Below are positions 1-12,262 of a stretch of 64,000 nucleotides of DNA, one piece after another. Within the stretch, counting starts at the first letter, position 1. Each line of letters starts with the position of its first letter. The notes under the pieces are model-generated. The model saw only the letters and a list, made by a program, of their open reading frames with translations. It did no database searches and was not told the origin of the DNA. This DNA comes from Basidiobolus meristosporus CBS 931.73 (lineage: Eukaryota > Basidiobolomycota > Basidiobolomycetes > Basidiobolales > Basidiobolaceae), in NCBI GenBank assembly GCA_002104905.1, contig MCFE01000093.1, positions 62,001-126,000 on the forward strand, written 5' to 3'. Position numbers and translations under genes: made by a program.

Positions 1-511
1 TGCCTACTTCCAGCAAATGGCCCACTAAACCAGATGATGTTACCCTCAATGTCAGACAGTGCTTGAAACTTCACACAGTGTGCCTTGTACTTGCCAGAAT
101 AAAAGTGCCTCTGCCCTCTAGAAGATCTGTTAATCCTCACTGGGAAGGTTTCCAAAATACTCCTTATATGGAACCTGTTGCTGAACACTCTGGGATATGG
201 AAGTCTATTGGAGCTTCTGAACCTAGTATTCCAAGCTTACTCCAAGTCATTCATACCCTCTGCAAGGTGGTTCTCCATTGCTGTCAGCTGGGAATGAAAG
301 CTTCTAGGACTTTTGTTGCCACGGATGGTGGGATGAAACCTGTGGGGCAATAGTTCTTGTAATAGCAGAGAAGCTTAACAAGGGATCTCCTTGAGTAGAT
401 TGGGGTTGATGGTCCACAGTACTTGGAATAGATATCCTCTAGTGTGTCAAAAGGAAATTCAGTAGTAGTGATGGGATTGATGAGAAAAGACCATTCGGAT
501 GAGTAATTCAT
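1..511 (-). pseudogene. Harbinger transposase, N-terminal part (copy H1)
   Basis: This minus-strand stretch matches the first half of the H4 transposase. The start (MNYSSEWSFLINPITTT) and the segment SRRSLVKLLCYYKNYCP are nearly the same as in H4. One base fewer near position 341 shifts the frame, so reading stops 75 residues in. The GTAAG stop shared with H4 (near 235-245) is better read as an intron donor than as damage. The DDE catalytic half is outside the window. It is a broken sister copy. Confidence 0.7.
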
Positions 512-870
512 ATCAAAATTGGTGGATGATTGTATGGAGGTGGTTTGAATTGATTTGGCATGATCTGCGTTATTTAGCAGATTTTTAATGCACTATGATT
601 AAATCACCATCAATTACCCTGTATCCCATCATTATGTTGTAAAAATCATCCACAAACAATGCCTTGGTACTTTTGTTGATGCTTTACTCATAGGACTATG
701 ATCAAATAGGAAATCTGCAATTGATGTGATCTGATCCGTGTCAACAGGATCCAAGATGCATCATGCATAATATATGGAAAATTCAACAATCACATTAGCT
801 TTCATATATATTTGATATAAGACCAGGTTGATGCCAGTATACTGCTGTATAAGTATCCAAATCCATTGCT

Positions 871-2118
871 TTGGTCCTCATACCAAGTCTCAACTCATCT
901 TTAGTACAACCCAGACAAAACCCATCCCCCAGCTCACAAGCTTGGACCAGTCCGGAAAAGTGGATGTTGGATCCGTTCAAGTTCTTGCCAAATGATTTTA
1001 GTATGGACCAAGTGTCTATGATGAGTCTTCATACAGATATTTGGGCACTACTGATTAATCTAGCAGAACTAGATACCTTGGAGAGTTGACAAAGATGGAA
1101 GAATTGGAGTAGAAAGTTGTGGCATGAGTTCTACATCAAGATGCCAGCCAATGTATGTAAGAAGATATACCACAAGACAAGTATTGAAATCAAGATTGAG
1201 CTGAGAGTGAGGGGATTTGATGAAGAAGCTGCGCAGGAACAATTTTGCACGCACTGTGCACAGTATGGGACAAATGTGTCTGTTTGTGCCTCAACTTTGG
1301 GAACCAAAGAGATTTTGAATGAGTTTTTGCCTCAAATGACTAATGTACTGCATGATGTATTAATAGAGCTAAGTGGCTTCCAAGAACAATATACACAGGA
1401 CTCATCCAGGCAACTGCTCCAAAGTATCAGACAGAGGGTAAGTGAATACCTGGAGGAATCAGATGGTAAGCTTCAGGAGGAAGAATACAGACTGCAAGCA
1501 ACATTGTCTAGATTGCGCCAGCATGCCTTGCTGGATTCCTTACTATCTCTTGCAACCATAGCGCGCCGGCGCACGTCAGCCCAGACTATGCAAACACCCT
1601 TTACCAGAGCACCCCACGTTGAGTCAATGCACATTGGGTCAATGCGCACGCTTCAGAGCAAAACTACCAGAACTTGCCAAGCTGCTCATTTAGACACAAG
1701 TCCATTGGAGCAGATCAAGTTGCGTCAACATGCAGCATCACATCAAACTCAGCCAAGGGCCATCTCAACGCATCAAGGCACACCTGTGCATGCTGTTTTG
1801 CCTGACCATCAGCAAGTTATTGCTGGTGAACTGACTGATGATGACCAACATGAAGTGCCTCAACCACTAGAGCCCTTGGCAAGTAAAAGATTGCGTCAGC
1901 TTATGGCACTCCAGGCCGGTTCAGTTGGTTCAGTTGGAGCAATTCAGCACAGCCAAGCTGCAGCATTGCACTCATCAACTAGGAGGCAAAATACTGACTA
2001 CAAATACACAAGTAGCCAAGATGATAGTCAGCCAGGAATTAGTATAGGTGTGCAAAGTGAATCACTACCAAATACTGCAGTAGTAATACCTGTGAGAAAT
2101 AAGCCCAGGAGAAGATGA
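871..2118 (+). pseudogene. Harbinger accessory protein ORF (copy H1)
   Basis: The main open stretch is 1117-2118 (about 333 residues). A shorter in-phase stretch, 871-1089, precedes it, separated by a TGA that all three copies share. It aligns end to end with the H4 accessory ORF. PIF/Harbinger elements normally encode a Myb/SANT-like DNA-binding partner divergent from the transposase, and the position fits that role. I see no clear Myb signature. The C-terminal two thirds are polar and low-complexity, ending in a basic KPRRR tail. Many CpG codons of H4 are TpG or CpA here, changing Arg to His, Cys or Gln. Confidence 0.6.
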
Positions 2119-2860
2119 TACAATTGCTTTGAATTGCTATTACTTGTAATGATCCTGACAACCCATTTTTTTGCAATCTGAATCAAGCCATTGCAAATCA
2201 GTGATCATCAAATTTTTGATATAAGTAATATCAATGTCGTCTCATATTTGAGACAGAACCCTTATAAATAAAAACCCTGCATATATATACATCATCTATA
2301 AAAACAGTGCAGCTATTGGATCTGTTTTGCACCTACCAAATTGCTTGCATGCTAGCTATGACACCTTGTCCAATCACTAGGATCAAGGGTTTACATGCTC
2401 AATGGGCAAAATGGGATATTTCATGGCAAATCAGGTAGTTTGCTTTGTAGTCAATGAGCCAATTGGGGGCTGCCAGCTTCAGGATACTTTTGAACCAATT
2501 AACCACTGAGATACCATCCAATTGGAACAATGGTAACAAAAATGGTAAATATCAGTGTAGTTTATAGTGTGATACACATTTATTTCCATTTACATTAAAA
2601 AAACGTATCCAAATAATGGATTTTACCTGCCATAATAGCGGTATCCAATTGCGCACAAGATGCAAACATTACAAGTCAGCGCAATCATCCGTGCCAACCT
2701 CTTAGTGTCAGTTTGTGCCATGGTGTGCAAGATTGTCCCAGATAGTGTGAAATTGTCCAAGAACAATCCTGCCTTCTGGCAGCTTTAATATTGCGCCCAA
2801 TTGTTCTTTACAACCACAGATTGTGCCATGCACCCTGACACAATACAATAGAACAAGTCT

Positions 2861-4703
2861 ATTTCATATAAGACCAGGTTGATGCCAATATAATGCTGTA
2901 TAAGTATCCAAATCTGTTGCTATAGTCCCCATACCAAGTCTCAACTCATCTTTAGTACAACCCAGACAAAACCCATCCCCCAGCTCACAAGCACAGACCG
3001 GACCGGAAAAGTTGATGTTGGATGCGTTCAAGTTCTTGCCAAATGATTTTAGTGTAGCCTAAGTGTCTATGATGAGTCTTCATACAGATATTTGGGCACT
3101 ACTGATTAATCTAGCAGAACTAGATACCTTGGAGAGTTGACAAAGATGGAAGAGTTTGAGTAGAAAGTTGTGGCATGAGTTCTACATCAAGATGCCAGCC
3201 AATGTATGTAAGAAGATATACCCCAAGACAAGTAATGAAATCAAGAATGAGCTGAGAATGAGGGGATTTGATGAAGAAGCTGCGCAGGAACAATTTTGCA
3301 TGCACTTTGCACAGTATGGGCCAAACGTGTCTGTTTGTGCCTCAACTTTGGGAACCAAAGAGATTATGAATGAGTTTTTGCCTCAAATGACTAATGTACT
3401 ACATGATATATTAGTAGAGCTAAGGAATCAGATGGTAAGCCTCAGGAGGAAGAAAACAGACCACAAGCAACATTGTCCAGATTGTGCCAGCACACCTTGC
3501 TGGATTTGAAACCATCTCTTGCAACTACAGCGCGCCAGCGCACGCCAGTCCAGACTATGCCAACACCCTTTACCAGAGCCCCCCACATTGAGTCAACGTG
3601 CGTTGGTTCAATGCGCATGCTTCAGAGCAAAACTACCAGAACTTGCCAAACTGCTCTTTTAGACATGAGTCCATTGGAGCGGACCAAGTTGCGTCAACAT
3701 GCAACATCACATCAAACTCAGCCAAGGGCCATCTCAACAAGTTAAGGGGCACCTGCGCATGCCGTTTTGCCTGACCATCAACAAGTTATTTTTGGTGAAC
3801 TGACTGATGATGACCAACATGAAGTGCCTCAACCACCAGAGCCCTTGGCAAGTAAAAGAATGCATCAGCATGTAGCACTCCAGGCCGGTTCAGTTGGTTC
3901 AGTAGGAGTAATTCAGCACGGCCAAGCTGCAGCATTGCACTCATCAACTAGGAGGCAAAATACTGACTACAAATATACAAGTAGTCAAGATGATAGTCAG
4001 CCAGGAAGTAGTATAGGTGTGGAAAGTTAGTTGCTACCAAATGCTTCAGTAGTAATCCCTGTAAGAAAAAAATCCAGGAGAAGATGATGCAATTGCTTTG
4101 AATTGCTATTATTTGTAATGATCCCAACAACCCATTTTTTGCAATCCAGATCAAGCCATTGCAAATCAGTGATCATCAAATATTTGATATAAGTAATATC
4201 AAGGTTGTCTCATATTTGAGACAGAGCCCCAAAAAATAAACACCCAGCATATATATACATCATCTGTAATACCAGTGCAGCTATTGGATCTGTTTTGCAC
4301 CTACCCAATTGCTTGTGTGCTAGCTATAACACCTTGTCCAATCACTAGGATCAAGGATTTACATGCTCAATGGGCAAAATGGGATATTTGATGGCAAATC
4401 AGGTAGTTTGTTTAGTAGTCAATGAGCCAATTAGGGGCTGCCAGCTTCAGGATACTTTTGAACCAATTAACCACTGAGATACCAGCTAATTAGAGTGATG
4501 GTAACCAAAATGGTAAGTACCAGTGTAGTTTATAGTGTGACACACATTTATTTCTGTTTACATTAAAGAAACATATCCAAATACCGGATTTTACCTGCCA
4601 TAATAGCGGTATCCAATTGCGCATGTGATACAAACATTTTGAGTTGGTGTAATCATCCGTGCCAACCTCATTGTGTGAGATTGTGCCATAGTGTGCAAGA
4701 TTG
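2861..4703 (+). mobile_element. Truncated Harbinger copy H2
   Basis: The sequence begins abruptly in the interior of the element (ATTTCATATAAGACC, equal to about 822 in H1 and 26630 in H4), directly at the right terminus of H1. It runs through the accessory ORF and its 3' flank to about 4703, where Copia sequence takes over. The right terminal repeat is missing. The abutment to H1 suggests a rearrangement or tandem event, not a simple insertion. Confidence 0.7.
3156..4090 (+). pseudogene. Harbinger accessory protein ORF (copy H2), broken
   Basis: It is the same protein as in H1 and H4 but split into three frames (3156-3509, 3473-3745, 3767-4030). A deletion of about 82 bases after the VELR region (near 3422) removes the segment that reads SGFQEQYTQDSSRQ in H4. 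A stop near 3743 and another at 4028 follow. Spelling at CpG positions is decayed as in H1. It is clearly non-functional. Confidence 0.7.
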
Positions 4704-5171
4704 TATGCTTCACATTGGGGTAGGGATCTGACTAACAGATACTATACCACTGGATATTTGTTTCTATGTGCTGGTGCAGCTATTGCTTGGAATCACAAGA
4801 TACAACCTACTGTGGCCCTACATACAAATGAGGCTGAATATATATGGCTGCTTGTCAAGCAACTCAGGATAATCTGTGGTTACAAAAGTTATTCAAAGAC
4901 TTAGGTGTTGAATTATATGCACCAGCATGTATTTACAAGCATACTAAAGGTTGTATTTCATTAATTAGGAATCTTACCAATCATGCCAGAACTAAGCACA
5001 TAGATCTACAACACCACTGTGTGAGGGAAGCTGCAGAAAATAGCTTTGTGGAGTTAGATTACTCCCCAACTGAAAAAAGGTGGCAGATACATAGACAAAA
5101 CCACTAGCTAGGCTACAGTTTCAAAATCTTCAAAAGATATTAGGATTGAGAAATCATTTAGTCAAGGGGGG
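4704..5171 (+). pseudogene. Ty1/Copia RNase H 3' fragment (family Copia-2)
   Basis: Two overlapping frames (4701-4904 and 4844-5107) read as the end of a Copia polyprotein. Recognisable pieces are YYTTGYLFLCAGAAIAWNHK, TVALHTNEAEY, ATQDNLWLQKLF and NHARTKHIDLQHHCVREA. A frameshift separates them. A purine tract (AAGGGGGG, about 5165-5171) lies right before the LTR and fits a polypurine tract. Sequence and LTR differ from the Copia-1 copies at 33-42 kb, so this is a second family. Everything upstream of RNase H is missing. Confidence 0.75.
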
Positions 5172-5541
5172 TGTTGAAATATTGGACTGTTTTGTATCTT
5201 TCAGCAATTAAAAGCTTACTTATAAGTTCTGGACTAGTGTTGGTCAAAGTAGGACAAATTTGCATCCCTTACTTTGCCACTTTCTACCGGAGCTATGCTC
5301 CTATGATTATTCTCCTGTATTTAATAGCAAATTGGGACTCTTACCAAACATTATGTACTAAATTTGATTCTGTTACAGAATGCTCCTGAATGCTGACAAA
5401 CTCTCCATACTTGGCTTTACAACTGAATTACCTCTAGAAAAAAATAAATACTGAGCTTCTTTGTGATTAAACAACAGTTTGACTATTATAGTCATTTCTT
5501 GACTAGATCCTTATATCCAAAATACTTCTTAAATTGTAACA
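5172..5541 (+). repeat. 3' LTR of the Copia-2 fragment
   Basis: The stretch starts TGTTGAAATATTGG right after the polypurine tract and ends ATTGTAACA, giving TG...CA termini and about 370 bases. No second copy is in the window, so the boundaries rest on the termini and the adjacent polypurine tract. Confidence 0.6.
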
Positions 5542-5551
5542 GAAGCACTAA

Positions 5552-5898
5552 TGTTGTGTAAGTGTTGGAGATACTGGAAGTAATAGGGAGCACAAATGGA
5601 TTTTGTAGTTTTCACCTAACAACTTATTGAGTATATGGTAGCACTTCTACTAACACATTATCTTGGCATAAAAATCACATAGAATATGCTCCAGGAAGGC
5701 TACAAGAACATGTGTGCAAAGTTTGGTGCTGACTGGACAACATTGAGAATTTGTATGTTTTAGGTACCTTGTGCTTTTGTGATAATATGTTGATCAACTT
5801 CCAACAAGGATTTTGGTGAGTATTCCCAAAGATTTGTAGATAATGGTTCATGTGGCTAAGCTAGGCCAGTGTTCAGGTGGAATCATGCAGTGATACAA
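5552..5898 (-). repeat. Copia-1 LTR, minus strand
   Basis: The reverse complement matches the Copia-1 LTR at 36620-36967 along its length, for example the ACAAGAACATGTGTGCAAAG stretch and the terminal TGTTGT. It is diverged and abuts a Gypsy-1 LTR at its right end. No target-site duplication is readable. Confidence 0.65.
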
Positions 5899-6267
5899 TA
5901 TTACAAGTCTGGATATAAGAATTATAGAGGAATAGCAAGTTTAGCTAGTATTGCACTCACTAAGACTTTAACTTGTTTTTACTGAGGATCCAGCAGCGGC
6001 TTATATAAATTTGCCAGATCAGTTGCTGACTAATTTTACTGTTCAATGTAGGTTGTGGCTGATAACTCATTCAACTTCATTGTCATTACCCAAGTAGCAC
6101 TTACTTAATATACCTATTTCTGTGCAATAAGAATCTAATGTAAATATCTGCTGACTAATACTACAGATTTAGTGGATAATACAGTTATGCTTGTGGACTA
6201 TACCTTAAATTAATTCATTTGACTAAAAGCTGATGTAACTTATACACTGAGGCAGCAGACCATAATA
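5899..6267 (-). repeat. Gypsy-1 3' LTR, minus strand
   Basis: The reverse complement aligns over 369 bases with the Gypsy-1 LTRs at 16271, 16972 and 21153. It shares the TCTGGCAA...TATATAAG promoter-like core and the TACTAGCTAAACTT segment. Gypsy-1 integrase sequence follows at once on the minus strand (6268-7150), so this is the 3' LTR of a minus-strand copy, not a solo LTR. Confidence 0.75.
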
Positions 6268-7150
6268 TTAATCCCTATCAAAGATGAGAATATTCTCTGG
6301 AATTTCCTTTATTGCTACATCAGTAGCTTCATGGTTCAACATCATTTGTAAGTCTTGCAAGCTTCAGCCTATTCATATGAGCTAAATCAATTTTATATTC
6401 CCTTGTTTGTCTATTAGTTGGTTTGTTGCAAATGGCTGTTCTCAGATGATCATGAATGGTCCTCTTAGTTGTGGCACAAACCTCTTCCAAGTGTGATATC
6501 TTAACAATACAAAGTTCCCAACTGTTGGAGCCTCTGGTGATACAGGCTTCTCAAATCTCTGCTGCATCTATTCTGTACTTTTAAAGATTTTGGCTAGTGC
6601 CTCCTGAGGTTCTTGTTCCAATTGTGGGTGTCTACTAGGCCAACTGAGTTCATCCCCAAAGCTTTCAGTGAGTTTTGATTGATAATGTCTCCTAGAATCC
6701 TTGGCTTACATTCATACACTAAGTAAAATCACAGTTCTTGGGTAATGTTATGCGATTTTAATCTGCAGGTGAGCATTGTTTGATCAATAGACCTGTCCCA
6801 TCTACTTACAGCTCCATATGTTTACTTGCTCAACAATTGTCTAAATAACCTGTTAAACCAGTCAGTGACTCCATTGGTTCCAGTGTGATATGCCAATGCT
6901 TCAGCTGATTGATGTGCTATATCTCCAGGCAGTCTTTCAATGTTTTTGCCACAGAGTTGCTCCTCTGTCAGACAATATATCCACTGCACATGTAAGCTTC
7001 ATCAAGAGCTCAAGGAATATAAAACTTACAACTTCTTGTTCACTGGCTACTGTTACAGCTTTAGGTGTCATAGCCACATGACATCCTTGACCTTTCACGA
7101 TTTGGTCAACCTTAGGGCTAGGACATATCCTCATGTGATGCTCAAGTCTA
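6268..7150 (-). pseudogene. Ty3/Gypsy integrase fragment (Gypsy-1 family)
   Basis: On the minus strand the frame 6937-7134 reads TVASEQEVVSFIFLELLMK and LSDRGA, matching the Gypsy-1 integrase core at 20350-20470. Further left, in another frame, GTNGVT...FNRLF matches the integrase segment around the catalytic Glu (20530-20590), with that Glu replaced. Several stops and frameshifts are present. It ends against the minus-strand LTR and is truncated within integrase near 7150. Confidence 0.75.
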
Positions 7151-7783
7151 TTCCCTAGTATTTATCTATCTTGGCACACTCACTGTGCCTTGCCCTAGGG
7201 CCCCATCAGTATTAGCCAATATCTCTTGGCATCCATATTGCCAAAAAGTATATATAGTTCTATCCCCCTTATGTACTCCTCAGTCTGGTGAACCCAGGTC
7301 TGAAATAAAGAGTCTTGCCTTGAAAATCCTCCTTGCCTTGTTAATCCACACCTAAGTCCTTTCCTGGTCCTGCCTTGCCAAGCTCTACTCTCTTGCCCTG
7401 GTCTGTTTGTAACAGTTTTATCAGGCTGATCTTGACTTACTGGTGTATCTCTGCTTTCTACCCAATGTTCTTGAGAAGAACTTGTAAAGGAACACCTAGC
7501 AGAGGTATCACCCAGAATGATTCTGTAGTCTTGTCATCTAAAGGCAGAGATACTTTGTCTTTGTAAATTTATTAGCCAAAGCTGCAACCACTTCATTACC
7601 CTGCCGGTGTAGTTCACAGTTGTTACAGTAGTGGAAGCTTTAGTCCAATACTTATCAAAGGACATTAAAACCAGTGCCTTCTGAAGTGACACCAACTTAC
7701 TCAAGGTTGGGCATTGTGGCTCAATAATTGCATTCTTGACATACTAGTGGCTTTGTAACCCACATAGCAGCTAGTAGTATCCA
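7151..7783 (+). other. Probable 5' region of the Gypsy-2 element (possible partial LTR)
   Basis: No protein is recognisable here. The stretch has a TATA-like TATATATAG near 7248, an AATAAAGAG polyadenylation-like site near 7303 and a TGTAACA end near 7414, followed by pyrimidine-rich sequence up to gag. This is what a 5' LTR plus leader would look like, but no matching 3' LTR exists in the window, so the call is tentative. Confidence 0.3.
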
Positions 7784-10700
7784 GTGTTACTAAACAAGCT
7801 TAAGAAGCCTCTCCACCTCCTGCTACCCCACATGTTGAGTCCAGAGTACAACTTTGCTAGCCGTATGGATGCCTTTGCACAGCTGCAACAAGACAATGCT
7901 GATCTAGAAGCTCTGTTTCTCAGCTTTAGAGCCAAAATACTCAAGAGCCTATCCAGATTCCCTCTTACCATAACCCGTAGGATCACTTCCACTACCAAGT
8001 TCAGTGGTTCCCAATATGATGTCCAAGATTTCAATGACATAGTCAAGTACCATTTGTTGCTACAGCCCAATGAGTTACCAACATATCAAGCTAAATTTGG
8101 CAATATCTCTAACTGGCTCACTGGAACAGCCTGGCAATGGTTCTTCACTTTGGTGGAAACTAACTCCTCTCCACTGAGTGATTATCAACATTGGGCAACA
8201 TTGACCAAGCTGGAACTGCTGCCAACAGATCAATAATGTGAAGCAAGGAAACAGACCTGCACCCATGTAAGCTTCTGAATTCTGGCAATTAGCCAGTGCA
8301 TTGAGCCTTTTGGTGATGCTGCCATGATCAGTCAATTTCCAGATGGACTCAATGAGGAAGTCAGTGACCTACTACTCACACTCCCTGACCCAACTTCCTT
8401 GGGTGAAGTTATATATAAAGTAAATGAATGTTACAACTGCCTATTCCAGAAGAAGCAGAAGTTCCAGTTTACTCATTAGCCAACTTCCTTCCCAATAATC
8501 CAATCACCCAGCACCAAGCCTGATGAACCTATGCAAGTTAGTTGTCCTATATACAAGAAACTTACAAAAGAGGTAAGATCTAGATGTCAACAAGCTAATG
8601 TCTGCCTTGACTGTGGCCAACCTGGTCACCTTGCCAAGTCTTGTCCTAACAGGAAGTCCAGCTTCAAACTCCTACAATCATCCAGTGAACAGCCTTCTCC
8701 CAAATTGTAGGCAAACTCCAGTCTCCAGCTATAATGACAGGCTTGTTGCTTGACCCTCATATAAAAATTAAAGACATTCAAGAAGTATTGTTTGCTACCA
8801 AGCCCATCCAGTCCTTAAGAGTGACTGTTAGCATCAATATCTCTGAATCCAGTCTTGTCTATGTCCTTGTCCTGAAAGTTTCTGGTGCTTCCTCTTGTTA
8901 TACTGGCAGTCCCTTGTCCAGAAGCACAAAATCTGCATTATTCTGATATTCTCACCTGACCTGACCTGTCAAAGTAGAAGTGATTGATGGAGGATCCCTG
9001 GCCTATGGTGCTGTTACCCATGAGACATGTCTACTCCAACTGTCAAGTACTGGTCTCTATGAGATACTAGCCTTCAGCATCATCAACTTGCCCACCACCC
9101 AATAGTTGTTAGAAGCTCATCACTTAGTTACCATAACCCAGATATCAACTGGAAGACCAAAACACTGGCATTCCTCAGAATCCATCATGTTAACTCCATG
9201 AAAGCACCTGAATTCTCACATTAAAAAGTATCTTTTCCCAGGCTACTGCGGACCCAGGAGCCCATCATCACTGAAGGAACCCCCTTCAATGGAATACCTG
9301 CCATGTATCAAGAGCTTTCCCATGTCTTTTACACAGAGAAAGCAGAAATACTCCTATGGCATAGACTCTACGATTGTCCCATTGTCCATGAAGACAGAGA
9401 TACCCCACCTTTTACCCTATCTACCTCTTAGAGTCTGAGTTGAGCAAGCTCCATAGCTGTATCAATGAAAGCTTTCAGAAAGGCTTTTTTCAGCACTCTT
9501 AGTCTCCAGCTGGTGCCCAACACTCTTTGTCAAAAAAAGGATGGTACCCTTAGGATGTGTGTTGACTACTGTGCACTGAATAATATCTCAATCAAGAGCT
9601 GCTACCCTTTGCCCCTGATCAAAACCCTGGTGGATCATTCTCTGCTGCCAAAGTATTTAGCAAAATTGATTTCAGAGGAGCCTTTAACCTTGCCAGGATC
9701 AAGCCTGGCAATGAATGGAAAACTGCCTTCAGAACAAGATATGATCACTTTAAGTATAAAGTTATGCCATTTGGTCTCACCAATACACATGCTGTCCTTC
9801 AGCACCTAGTGTATGACATATTCTGTGAGCACCATGTCCAGTTTGCGGTTATCTACCTTGAAGATATCATGATCCACTCCAAGACTCAAGAAGAGAATAA
9901 TTCTCATGTGAAGAAAGTCTTTACCTAGCTTGACACTGCTGACCTCTATGCCAAACTGCAAAAAAGTGAGTCTAACTAGAAATAAATTGAGTTCCTATGC
10001 TATTGAATAAGCTCAAATGGTACTGGAATAGACCTCAAGAAAGTAGTAGCCATCTGTTCCTGGAAAACTCCTTGTTATGTACAAGAAGTGCAATCCTTCC
10101 TTGGATTTGCCAAGTTTTACCATAGACTCATTGCCAACTACTCTAAGATAGTAACTCCTATGACAAAGCTCACCCAGAAAAATCTGCACATTGCCTGGAA
10201 TAGAGAACAGTTGAAGTCATTTGATTCTATCAAGAAATCCTTCTTGTGTGTTTCACTGCTTGCCTGTCCTGACCTTGAGGACCTCTCATCATAGAAACTG
10301 ATTCCTTGGACTTTGCTCTTAGCGCCATACTTTCCCAATATGATGGCAAGAATATTCTACACCCCATTGCATTCTACTCTTGGAAGTTTACCCCTGCTGA
10401 AGTAAACTATAATATCTTGCCATCATTGTTACTTTGAACAACAGAGACACTACCTTGATCCCAATGAAAAATCTCAAACTTGTAATTAATCTGCTTTTCA
10501 GCAGGTATTATAGTGATATCTTGATGGTATTCAGCTAGTGTTTTTAGCTCAAATTTCAAACGCAACTCTTAATGGAAGTAATGGGCAGTTAATTACCAAA
10601 TTTGGTATGGATGCCAGTGGGCTTAGTCACCTCTTGGAGAATCTTTTTGCTTATCTACCCTTCAGATAACAACACAAATATTGAGAGTTGTCAGTTCTGA

Positions 10701-11696
10701 GAAACTTGGATATTCTGATGGTATTTACTGGCCTTTTCTTTATTTTTTTCTCATGTGATTGTTCTGCCAAAACCATGAATGCAATCAAGAGAGACTTCTG
10801 GTAGCCCAAGATGATATCCCTTCTCAGTGAGGACCCCCAAGCCTGTGATACATGTGTAGTGCAAAATCTGCCAGACACCAGTCATGTGGACTTAATCAAC
10901 CCTTGCCAATCCCTTGCCAGCAATGGGAGCCAGTTTTAATGGACTTTCAACCTCCCAGAATCCAGCCAATTCCATTCAGCCCTGGTATTGGCAGATACAC
11001 TCACAAGAATGGCCTGCTTCATTCCCTACTCCAAGAACATAGATGTCAAGGTGACTACCCACTTGGTAATCTGGAGCACTTTCCAGCTATGTTGTATCCC
11101 AAATGACATTGTATCTGGTAGAGGACTCCAGCTCATAGCAAAATTCTGGAAACATATTGTGCATTATGTTTGCATTCTAGTCAAGCTCTCAACTGCTTTC
11201 CATCCTCAGTCATGTGGTCAGACTGAAAGAATCACTCAGATCTCTGAGCAACACCTCTGGTTTTATATCAACTATCATCTAGTTAATTGAACCCAGCTGC
11301 TACTACTTACAGAATTTGCTCATAACTACTTAGGTCATAGTGCTGCTGATCTCATCCCGTTCAGTGCAAATGATGTTTTTTGTCGAATATTTGATATTGA
11401 GATTTTGACAAGCTCTATGAGCCCTCCTGCAGCTGAAAATGCATCAACAATACTAGGAATCCAAAAAATAGTCAAGAAAGAACCATACTTAGCCCATCAG
11501 GGGCAAAAGAAGCTTGCAAAACAAGCAACAGCCTAGCCCCAACCTTAATGAAGGAGATTCAGTATGGCTCTTGAGAAGAAACATTGCTACCAGCCAACCT
11601 TGTAACAAATTACACAATCAGAAACTAGGCCCATTCAAGATCCAGAAGAAACTGAGCTCAATGTTATACCTACTACAAAAAACATTAGAAGTTTAG
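7784..11696 (+). pseudogene. Ty3/Gypsy gag-pol remnant (Gypsy-2, chromovirus-like)
   Basis: The order is gag, zinc knuckle, RT, RNase H region, integrase. Gag lies at 7784-8236 (FSGSQYDVQDF, LTGTAWQWF). An intact CCHC knuckle CLDCGQPGHLAKSC is near 8602-8645. RT starts about 9525 (KKDGTLRMCVDYCALNNIS). The active-site motif reads YLED instead of YLDD at about 9850. The FLGFAKFYHRLIANYSKI segment is at 10088. The integrase end reads STAFHPQSCGQTERITQ near 11190, and the C-terminal tail has DSVWLLRRNI...KLGPFKIQ at 11550, typical of Tf1/chromovirus-type elements. Stops and frameshifts are frequent. It is cut at about 11700 by Copia sequence. Confidence 0.8.
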
Positions 11697-11713
11697 TATC
11701 TATGTGCTTAGTA

Positions 11714-12262
11714 CTAGTACAAAAAGATGATATCTTCCCAACTGTATATATCCCTGATTATCTTGAAACAAAGTAATAGGTGCATTTTGACATAAGCCCA
11801 AGTCTTCAAATGCTTTGTTAGCCACATTGCCGCTTTTGTAGCTTCACAGGCTACCATGTACTCTGCCCTTTTAGTATAAAGTGTCATGGTTGGTAGCTTT
11901 CTGAGTTTCATGATATCACTGCTGTAGTGTGAAGAAAGGTACATCCTTTGGTGGATACTCTGTCATCTACATTTTGTCCTCAAATTGCTTATGAGCATCC
12001 CACTAGTTCCTGTTTGGAATGCTTGTGTGAGTATCTCAGGCAGACTTCAGTATATCCTTTTTGGTATATGAAAGTTTGCTTTACTGACACAATATAGTTG
12101 GATCCATAATTTTGAATGAGCTGGCTGACAGATGGAACTGAATATAAGGTAACTGGACATGCTCTAAGCATGAAATTCACTAATTGCCAATTATGGATTA
12201 AGAAAGATATCCAGAGACATATATATGATAGTATCACTAAAAGTATCAACAACTATGTTGTC
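11714..12262 (-). pseudogene. Ty1/Copia RT/RNase H fragment, minus strand
   Basis: Minus-strand frames read QNYGSNYIVSVKQTF and CLRYSHKH (11989-12252), then RKLPTMTLYTKRAEYMVACE (11714-11944). They align with [22 protein letters not shown] and the EAEYMAACE region of Copia-1 at 36000-36300. Both ends are truncated. No LTR is attached. Confidence 0.75.

Larger units (their letters stand above)
1..2860 (+). mobile_element. PIF/Harbinger-type DNA transposon copy H1, left end outside the window
   Basis: Positions 1-2860 align along their whole length with 25819-28679 (copy H4). They carry the same divergent pair: a transposase on the minus strand and an accessory ORF on the plus strand. The right end stops at the terminal sequence GAACAAGTCT (2851-2860), the same inverted-repeat end as H4. 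H1 differs from H4 mostly by C to T and G to A changes at CpG sites and by small indels. The left part, which would hold the catalytic half of the transposase, lies before position 1. Confidence 0.8.

Noticed and set aside
3415-3440. The 82-base gap in H2 as evidence of a spliced retrocopy
   Set aside because: The deletion ends do not match GT-AG removal; one base differs, and AG microhomology explains it.
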